From Caldilineaceae bacterium (GTDB taxonomy: Bacteria; Chloroflexota; Anaerolineae; Caldilineales; Caldilineaceae), in NCBI GenBank assembly GCA_014879855.1, contig JACSRH010000172.1:1-10506 (forward strand): a stretch of 10,506 nt of DNA. The letters are read 5' to 3'. Shown piece by piece: positions 5,783-10,506 of the stretch. How positions within the stretch are numbered: position 1 is the stretch's first letter; each line of letters starts with the position of its first letter. Below the pieces are notes generated by a model. That model had not been told where the DNA came from. It did no database searches and saw only the letters and a program-made list of their open reading frames with translations. The position numbers were made by a program, and so were the translations under genes.

Positions 5783-6370
5783 ATGGCCACTCAACAACCC
5801 TTTACCTTTTTCCTAAATCAATTTGCCTCGCGCATCGAAGGCGTCGAGCCGCTTGTACGCCGCTTATCGTCGCTGCGCGGTCAGTTCTTGAACCAGCCTG
5901 CGTTTGACGCCATTCTGGCCCAGGGTGATCCGATGCTTTACAAGGTCTACGCGGTGGATCGCCCCAGTGTGGAGGGTGAACTTTCTTCCGGCCTCACCAT
6001 TCTGCATCCCGGCAAAGTTGGCGATGAGTATTTTATGACAAAAGGACATTTCCATGCTGTGTTGGAGACAGGTGAGGTTTACTATTGCCTGAGCGGGCGC
6101 GGCATGATGGTGATGGAAACACCAGAGGGCGACTGGCATGTGGCCGAAATGACGCCGGGCGCGGTCGTCTACGTGCCGCCGCGCTGGGCGCATCGTTCTG
6201 TCAATGTCAGCACTGCCGAAGACCTGGTCTTTTTCTGGGTCTACCCAGCCAACGCCGGCCATGACTATGGCGCCATCGAGCGCCAGGGCTTCTGCAAGCT
6301 GATCGTGGAGCAGGAGGGCGCGCCGGCGATTGTCGACAATCCACGCTGGCTGCCGCCGGAACAGCGCTGA
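5783..6370 (+). CDS. pgiA: Cupin-type glucose-6-phosphate isomerase
   Basis: 195 residues from ATG 5783, with GGTGA 5 nt upstream; a GTG at 5774 would add three residues and has a poorer ribosome site. The protein matches the metal-dependent cupin phosphoglucose isomerases first known from archaea, which interconvert glucose-6-phosphate and fructose-6-phosphate in the cytosol. The cupin metal site is clear: GHFH gives His89 and His91, Glu98 sits in ETGEVYY, and His137 in WAHRSVN. These agree with His88, His90, Glu97 and His136 of the Pyrococcus furiosus enzyme with a constant offset of one. LSGRG (103-107) and PGAVVYVPP (125-133) are the other family landmarks. It is unrelated to the large classical PGI. 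The symbol is taken from the archaeal gene. It lies 90 nt before the sugar dehydrogenase-like gene. No convincing promoter is seen; a TTGACA at 5689-5694 has no good -10. Confidence 0.88.
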   Translation: MATQQPFTFFLNQFASRIEGVEPLVRRLSSLRGQFLNQPAFDAILAQGDPMLYKVYAVDRPSVEGELSSGLTILHPGKVGDEYFMTKGHFHAVLETGEVYYCLSGRGMMVMETPEGDWHVAEMTPGAVVYVPPRWAHRSVNVSTAEDLVFFWVYPANAGHDYGAIERQGFCKLIVEQEGAPAIVDNPRWLPPEQR

Positions 6371-6460
6371 AGCTCGCAGCACACCTGCCGCGCGTGCGGT
6401 GGTCAGGCTCGACCACAGGCGCGCCACTGGACTTGCACGGTTATCCATAAGGAGATTGCT

Positions 6461-7789
6461 ATGCAGCATTACACTGCTTCCCTTCTGTTCTTTACGCTGC
6501 TGCTGGCCGCGTGCACCCCGACATTTTCCCCGCGCGCGGGCGCGCCTGCCGCGGTGACTTCCCCCGCGCCGGCTGCGGCCGCCGAAAATACCGCCGTTGC
6601 GACCGCCGCGCCTGCGCGCGCGGCAGACGCGGCGGCGACGGAATCCATATCATTGCCGACCCCGACCATAACCTCGGAGATCGCACCGCTGGCGCCTGAC
6701 CAGGTGCGCGTGCGCCTTGCGCCAGCCTATGACGGCTTTGAAGCGCCGGTCTTTCTCACGCACGCGGGCGACGGCAGCGGGCGGCTCTTTGTCGTCGAAA
6801 AGACCGGCAAGATTTGGATTATCGTGGACGGTGAGGTGCAGCCCGCACCTTTCCTCGACGTGAGCAGCAAGATCACGGCCGCGGGCAACGAGCAAGGCTT
6901 GTTGGGTCTGGCCTTTGCGCCAACTTTCGCCGAAACGGGTCATTTTTTCATCAACTACACGGACAAACAGGGCGCGACCACTGTGGCGCGCTACACAGTA
7001 GCGGACGCCGACCCCAACCAGGCCGATGCACAAAGCGCCTTTCTCGTGCTGACCGTGGCGCAGCCGGCTGCCAACCACAACGCCGGGATGCTGGATTTCG
7101 GGCCGGATGGCTATCTCTACGTGCCGCTGGGCGACGGCGGCGCGGCCAACGACCGCTTTGGCAACGGCCAGAATCCTGCCACGCTGTTGGGCAAGATCCT
7201 GCGCCTTGATGTGACCACCGACCCTGCACAACCTTATCAGATTCCCGCGGACAACCCTTTCGTCAGCGCCGATTGGAACGGCCAGGATGTGCGCGACGAG
7301 GTGTGGGCCATCGGGCTGCGCAACCCGTGGCGCACCAGCTTTGACCGTGAAACGGGCGATTTCTGGGTGGCCGATGTCGGACAGAATCAGATCGAAGAAG
7401 TCAATGTCTTACAACCGGGCGCGCCGGGCGGCGAGAATCTGGGCTGGCCGATCATGGAAGGGATGAGCTGCTTCAACGCGGCCGATTGTGACCAGACTGG
7501 CCTCACCCTCCCCGTGGCCGATTACACGCATGTTGGCGGCAATTGTTCGGTGACCGGCGGCTACGTCTATCGCGGCGCCGAGTTTCCGCAGTGGCGCGGC
7601 ATCTACTTCTATGGCGACTATTGCAGCGGCCGCTTCTGGGCGTTGGCGCCCGACGGCAGCGGCGGCTGGCGCAACGCTGAGATTCTCGACGCCGATTTCG
7701 TGCTCTCCTCCTTTGGCGAGGATGAAGCGGGCGAGCTGTACGCGCTCGATTACGGCAGCGGCGTGATCTACCATCTGATGGCGGAGTAG
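6461..7789 (+). CDS. Lipid-anchored PQQ-dependent sugar dehydrogenase-like protein (GSDH family)
   Basis: 442 residues. ATG 6461 has AAGGAG 6 nt upstream. A lipoprotein signal ends in LLLAAC, so Cys18 should be lipidated and the protein tethered outside the membrane. An Ala/Pro-rich spacer (about 20-75) follows. The remainder is a glucose/sorbosone dehydrogenase six-bladed propeller: FEAPVFLTHAGDGSGRLFVVE (split around 93-113), NEQGLLGLAFAP (143-154), NHNAGMLDFGPDGYLYVPLGDGG (from 205), GKILRLD (244-250), EVWAIGLRNPWR (280-291) and ENLGWPIMEG (325-334). His206 and Arg287 fit the catalytic His and the PQQ-contacting Arg of the family by motif. Four cysteines (337, 343, 362, 388) could make disulfides. 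Likely role: oxidation of a sugar or sugar alcohol outside the cell. PQQ use is inferred, since many relatives are untested. The MFS gene starts 12 nt after its stop. Confidence 0.88.
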   Translation: MQHYTASLLFFTLLLAACTPTFSPRAGAPAAVTSPAPAAAAENTAVATAAPARAADAAATESISLPTPTITSEIAPLAPDQVRVRLAPAYDGFEAPVFLTHAGDGSGRLFVVEKTGKIWIIVDGEVQPAPFLDVSSKITAAGNEQGLLGLAFAPTFAETGHFFINYTDKQGATTVARYTVADADPNQADAQSAFLVLTVAQPAANHNAGMLDFGPDGYLYVPLGDGGAANDRFGNGQNPATLLGKILRLDVTTDPAQPYQIPADNPFVSADWNGQDVRDEVWAIGLRNPWRTSFDRETGDFWVADVGQNQIEEVNVLQPGAPGGENLGWPIMEGMSCFNAADCDQTGLTLPVADYTHVGGNCSVTGGYVYRGAEFPQWRGIYFYGDYCSGRFWALAPDGSGGWRNAEILDADFVLSSFGEDEAGELYALDYGSGVIYHLMAE

Positions 7790-7801
7790 GTGGATGCAAC
7801 T

Positions 7802-9328
7802 ATGACCCAGGCTGCGATTTCATCACATCCGACCCGGCCGCCGGTCGATTACAGCAAGAAATGGTGGGTGTTGCTCGCCGTGGGGCTGGCGCTTTTCCTG
7901 GGCAGCGTCGACGGCAGCATCGTCAATGTGGCCGTTGCGCCGCTGATGCAAAGTCTGCATGCCGACTTTCCCACCGTGCAGTGGGTGATTCTTTCCTATC
8001 TGCTGACGTTGACGCTCTTGCTGGTCGGCATGGGACGGCTGGCCGACATGATGGGCAAGAAACGCATTTTCGTCACGGGTATTGTCGTCTTTCTCGCTGG
8101 TTCAATATTGTGTGGATTGGCGCCCAATGTCTACTGGCTGATCGGCTTCCGCGTCCTGCAGGCGGTGGGCGCGGCCATGTTGATTGCACTGGGCACGGCG
8201 ATTTTGACGGAGGCGTGGCCGCCCCAGCAGCGCGGTCAGGTATTGGGGCTGGCCGCTGGCTTTATCTCGCTGGGGATCGTGCTGGGGCCAGTAGCCGGTG
8301 GCCTGATTCTGGGCGCGTTGAGCTGGCGCTGGATTTTCTACGTGAACATCCCTGTCGGCGCTATCTCCTTGCTGCTGGCGCTGCTCTACCTGCCGCCGAT
8401 GTCGCCGCAGAACCGGCGCGAGCGGTTTGACTTTCTCGGCGCCGTGGTGATGGGCGGCGGTCTGTTGGCGTTCACCCTGGCGATGACCGTCGGCCAGAAC
8501 GCAGGCTTCACTGATCCGCTGATCCTGGGGCTGCTGGCCGCCAGCCTCCTCATGCTGGCGATCTTTATCGTGGTGGAGCGCCGCGTGTCGTATCCCATCA
8601 TGGATCTCTCGCTGTTTCGCGTGCCGGCCTTTTCGCTCAACCTCTTCACGGCGACGCTGGCGTTTGTTGCCATTTCCGGCGTCGTGCTGTTGCTGCCCAT
8701 CTATCTGAACCTGGCGCTCGGTTTGGACATGACGCGCGTGGGGCTGTTGATGGCAGCCGTGCCGCTGGTCATGGTGCTGTTGCAGCCGATCTCTGGCGCG
8801 CTGTCGGATCGCCTGGGCACGCGGCCGGTCAGCCTGCTTGGCCTGTTTTTTATTTTGGCGGGCTATCTGACGATGACGACATTGCAACTCGACAGTTCGC
8901 AGGTGGGGTTTGTATGGCGGATGCTGCCGGTGTCGATCGGGATGTCGATCTTCAACTCGCCCAACAACAGCGCCATTATGGGCGCTGTGCCGCGCACACG
9001 GCTCGGTGTGGCTTCAGGCATTCTGAGCATGGTGCGCACGCTCGGTCAGGTGACCGGGATTGCGGCGTTGGGCGCATTTTTCGCCAGCCGCGTGGTTCAC
9101 TATGGCAGCACTGAGTTGGATTTAGCAACGCCCCAGGCCATCTTGCTGGCGCTGCACGACCAGTTCTTCCTGGTCGCTGCGCTGATCCTGGCGGGCATTG
9201 TCGTGTCGGCATTAACATGGCGCTGGGAGATCCGCACGCAGGCCGGCAAAGCGCCGGCGCCTCTACAGCCAATGAAAGACGGTTCAGCGGTCGTAGCGCC
9301 GGCGGATGAACCGAACTTCCACGCTTAA
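7802..9328 (+). CDS. MFS transporter, DHA2 (EmrB/QacA, 14-helix) drug:H+ antiporter family
   Basis: 508 residues, right for 14-helix DHA2 exporters. ATG 7802 is preferred because AGGTGGA lies about 7 nt upstream; GTG 7790 directly abuts the preceding stop and has a badly spaced ribosome site. Landmarks in order: helix 1 with SVDGSIVNVAVAPL (Asp37, motif D1); motif A GRLADMMGKKRIF (78-90) between helices 2 and 3; motif B RVLQAVGAAM (117-126); antiporter motif C SLGIVLGPVAGG (156-167); and SWRWIFYVNIPVG (174-186), a DHA2 hallmark after helix 5. The C-terminal tail is cytosolic and disordered. It would expel a toxic or signalling compound in exchange for protons; the substrate is unknown. The 12-nt gap to the dehydrogenase-like gene implies co-transcription and probably coupled translation, but a shared pathway cannot be claimed. 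Confidence 0.92.
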   Translation: MTQAAISSHPTRPPVDYSKKWWVLLAVGLALFLGSVDGSIVNVAVAPLMQSLHADFPTVQWVILSYLLTLTLLLVGMGRLADMMGKKRIFVTGIVVFLAGSILCGLAPNVYWLIGFRVLQAVGAAMLIALGTAILTEAWPPQQRGQVLGLAAGFISLGIVLGPVAGGLILGALSWRWIFYVNIPVGAISLLLALLYLPPMSPQNRRERFDFLGAVVMGGGLLAFTLAMTVGQNAGFTDPLILGLLAASLLMLAIFIVVERRVSYPIMDLSLFRVPAFSLNLFTATLAFVAISGVVLLLPIYLNLALGLDMTRVGLLMAAVPLVMVLLQPISGALSDRLGTRPVSLLGLFFILAGYLTMTTLQLDSSQVGFVWRMLPVSIGMSIFNSPNNSAIMGAVPRTRLGVASGILSMVRTLGQVTGIAALGAFFASRVVHYGSTELDLATPQAILLALHDQFFLVAALILAGIVVSALTWRWEIRTQAGKAPAPLQPMKDGSAVVAPADEPNFHA

Positions 9329-9331
9329 AAC

Positions 9332-9391
9332 GATAGACCGCGGATGTTTATCCGTGTTGATCCGCCTGATCCGTTGAAGCCGTGGCCTATC
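9332..9391. repeat. Imperfect dyad with CGGAT/ATCCG repeats after the MFS gene
   Basis: GATAGACCGCGG (9332-9343) pairs with CCGTGGCCTATC (9380-9391) at 10 of 12 positions. The loop holds CGGAT (9341-9345) and ATCCG (9350-9354) around a 4-nt loop, then GATCCG twice (9359-9364 and 9368-9373). It sits between convergent genes, like the related element at 2145-2215, and may help end both transcripts, but there is no T-run. Confidence 0.55.
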
Positions 9392-9433
9392 GAAAATCGG
9401 CTGGACTGTTGCCATGTGCGCAGGAAATCCACC

Positions 9434-9469
9434 GTCTACTGTCCTTATCCAGTCTACTGTCCTTATCCA
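9434..9469. repeat. Two exact tandem copies of an 18-bp unit
   Basis: GTCTACTGTCCTTATCCA occurs at 9434-9451 and again at 9452-9469 with no mismatch. The second copy contains the stop codon of the minus-strand gene (TTA at 9463-9465), so the duplication created or extends the 3' end of that transcript. If the first stop were read through, the frame would continue GQ then meet a second stop soon after. Confidence 0.85.
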
Positions 9470-10365
9470 ACAGTCAGCGGGATCTCTTCTATCGTCTCCA
9501 ATACCGGTTCGTAGCGGCAGCGACAGCCCAGCGGAGAGGTGCAACCGCGGTGTGGCAACTCCGGCACGCGTGCGACAAGATATTGTTTGCCCGCGTGCTG
9601 ACGGCACTGCTCGCACGTGTGCGCGTCGTCGGGGCCAACGATCTCCAGCCGGCGCACATGGTCGCCGCCCTTGACGCGCTGCCAGGTCTCCTGGTTGTTG
9701 ACGTAAAGTGCGATCGCGTGCGCTCGCCAGTAGACCGCCTCGCTGATGTCCATATCTGGCCGTGCTAACTCCTGGGCGACGCTCGGCGGGATTTGATCGG
9801 CCGTCACGCGCCAGGTAGCGCCCCACAGATGTTCTTCAGCCGCGTACAGCTTCAGCCACGCCACTGTGTCCGAACTGAGTCCGTCGAGCAACCAGTGGTC
9901 GAGAAAAAAGATGCGCCGCGTGACTGCACTGTGGTTCATGGGGGGCTCTGGCCCAGTCCAATCTGCCTTGCCGAGCGGGGTGCGGTTCTCGTATTGGCGG
10001 CGAATCGTCAGCGCCTCGCTCGTCATCATCTGCGCCAGCGCTTCGTGCACGCCCTGGCGCGCCGCGCGCTTTGCCTGCTCCGTGCGGTGCAGATAGGCGT
10101 CCACCAAAGGGCGCCCGTTCTCTGTCACCTGGTAGCCGGCCGCGGTGGCTGCGAGCCAGCCCTGCTTCTGAAAGAGCGCGATCGTTTCTGCATACGGTTT
10201 GGGGAGGACGCGGCTCCAGTCGCGCTGTGCGGTCGTGGCATGAAGTGCACGCGGCGTTGCAAACTGCGTCAGCAGGTCGATCTGCGCGTATTCCTTCAAT
10301 TCCTGCGACTGCGCCAGCGCCATGCCATCCAGCTTGGCGCCAAAAAGATTTTTCAATAATTGCAT
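9463..10365 (-). CDS. Unrecognised protein with a C-terminal Cys/His cluster resembling phage gpF/gp7-type head proteins
   Basis: 300 residues from ATG 10365; no strong ribosome site is seen (AGAGGA lies about 14 nt upstream), so the start is less certain, though no better in-frame start exists. Residues 1-100 are helical with a possible winged-helix unit: QIDLLTQFATPRALHA, then PYAETIALFQKQGWLAATAAGYQVTENGRPLVDAYL. The middle is helical and Trp/Tyr-rich (about 150-230). The C-terminus has Cys251-x2-Cys254, His272, Cys275, Cys281 and Cys283 (DAHTCEQCRQHAGKQY, then LPHRGC and CRCRYEP). A CxxC...G...P.LPH..C.CR layout is typical of the tail of Mu gpF/SPP1 gp7-family minor head proteins, and probably binds zinc. 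No capsid, portal or terminase gene is nearby, so a prophage remnant or a domesticated domain are both possible. Function unknown. No signal peptide or membrane helix is seen. Confidence 0.72.
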   Translation of the reverse strand: MQLLKNLFGAKLDGMALAQSQELKEYAQIDLLTQFATPRALHATTAQRDWSRVLPKPYAETIALFQKQGWLAATAAGYQVTENGRPLVDAYLHRTEQAKRAARQGVHEALAQMMTSEALTIRRQYENRTPLGKADWTGPEPPMNHSAVTRRIFFLDHWLLDGLSSDTVAWLKLYAAEEHLWGATWRVTADQIPPSVAQELARPDMDISEAVYWRAHAIALYVNNQETWQRVKGGDHVRRLEIVGPDDAHTCEQCRQHAGKQYLVARVPELPHRGCTSPLGCRCRYEPVLETIEEIPLTVG

Positions 10366-10383
10366 GGTTCGAGTTCGATTCCT

Positions 10384-10443
10384 CTGTACTAATGGCTGTA
10401 CTAATCTCTGTACTAATCTCTGTACTAATCTCTATACTACTGA
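10384..10443. repeat. 12-bp tandem repeat, five units, upstream of the Cys/His-cluster gene
   Basis: Units CTGTACTAATGG (10384-10395), then CTGTACTAATCT three times exactly (10396-10431), then a degenerate CTATACTACTGA (10432-10443). On the minus strand this lies 18-78 nt upstream of ATG 10365, in its leader or promoter. Each of the first four units holds GTAC; the fifth has ATAC. It could be a set of phased protein sites or a slippage-prone spacer; there are no spacers, so it is not a CRISPR. Confidence 0.9.
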
Positions 10444-10470
10444 CCGCTAGGTTAAGTATTTTTGCGGAAC

Positions 10471-10504
10471 ATCTTCCCGGAAGCTCCAAAGCTTCCGGGA
10501 AGAT
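10471..10504. repeat. 15-bp perfect hairpin at the right edge
   Basis: ATCTTCCCGGAAGCT (10471-10485) and AGCTTCCGGGAAGAT (10490-10504) are exactly complementary around CCAA. The stem is strong and could end transcription, but no T-run follows on the minus strand, and the plus-strand side leaves the window. It may be a terminator of a gene beyond the right edge or a member of a palindromic repeat family. Confidence 0.8.
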
Positions 10505-10506
10505 TA

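Noticed and set aside
8102..8887. Minus-strand 261-codon frame inside the MFS gene
   Set aside because: Gln/Arg/His-rich composition is typical of the antisense of a membrane protein gene; no ribosome site and no recognisable domain.
9332..9826. Minus-strand frame through the intergenic repeat (ends in a NTDKHPRS-like peptide)
   Set aside because: This peptide type comes from translating CGGAT/ATCCG repeats; the frame conflicts with the Cys/His-cluster gene, which has better coding features.
10384..10443. CRISPR-like array
   Set aside because: The units are 12 bp, directly abutting, with no spacers.
9836..10489. Minus-strand frame starting in the edge hairpin and reading the 12-bp repeats as Ser-Thr-Glu-Ile
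   Set aside because: It overlaps the 300-residue gene in another frame, has no ribosome site and no domain; the tetrapeptide repeat is a by-product of the 12-bp unit.

Overview
The window (10.5 kb, GC-rich) looks like chromosomal DNA of a free-living bacterium, most likely a member of the Chloroflexota (Anaerolineae/Caldilineae type). That assignment is an inference from gene content: a secreted FG-GAP/VCBS repeat protein carrying an IYLPLVL stretch after its signal peptide, a lipid-anchored glucose/sorbosone dehydrogenase-like protein, a cupin-type phosphoglucose isomerase, and short GAGATTGG/CAATCTC and CGGAT/ATCCG intergenic repeats. No rRNA, tRNA, CRISPR array, transposase or integrase is visible.

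Layout: (1) 1-1476, minus strand: 5' part (492 codons) of a secreted seven-plus-repeat beta-propeller-like protein that runs off the left edge. (2) 1620-2133, plus strand: a VOC/glyoxalase-fold protein with a recognisable promoter and a terminator-like hairpin in its leader. (3) 2134-2231: a dyad-rich repeat between convergent genes. (4) 5620 down to 2232, minus strand: a complete copper-efflux operon csoR-copZ-copA with a near-consensus promoter (TTGACA, 17 bp, TATACT) and a G/C-tract palindrome at the start site that fits a CsoR operator. CsoR should sense Cu(I) and release the promoter, CopZ should carry Cu(I), and CopA should pump it out. (5) 5783-9328, plus strand: cupin-type phosphoglucose isomerase, PQQ-dependent sugar dehydrogenase-like lipoprotein, and a 14-helix DHA2-type MFS exporter. 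The last two are 12 nt apart and probably translationally coupled. (6) 9329-9462: repeats between convergent genes. (7) 10365 down to 9463, minus strand: an unrecognised protein with a C-terminal Cys/His cluster resembling the tail of phage Mu gpF/SPP1 gp7-type head proteins. It is preceded by a five-copy 12-bp tandem repeat and, at the right edge, a 15-bp perfect hairpin.

The most unusual thing I can see is a repeat in the copper operon. A GAGATTGG/CAATCTC repeat occurs as a 19-bp inverted repeat between copZ and copA. A related repeat joined to a purine-tract repeat sits inside the copA reading frame as an exactly 150-nt, in-frame, low-complexity insertion just after the phosphorylation site region. 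I see no convincing new multi-gene defence or metabolic system. The other findings are regulatory or repeat-level.
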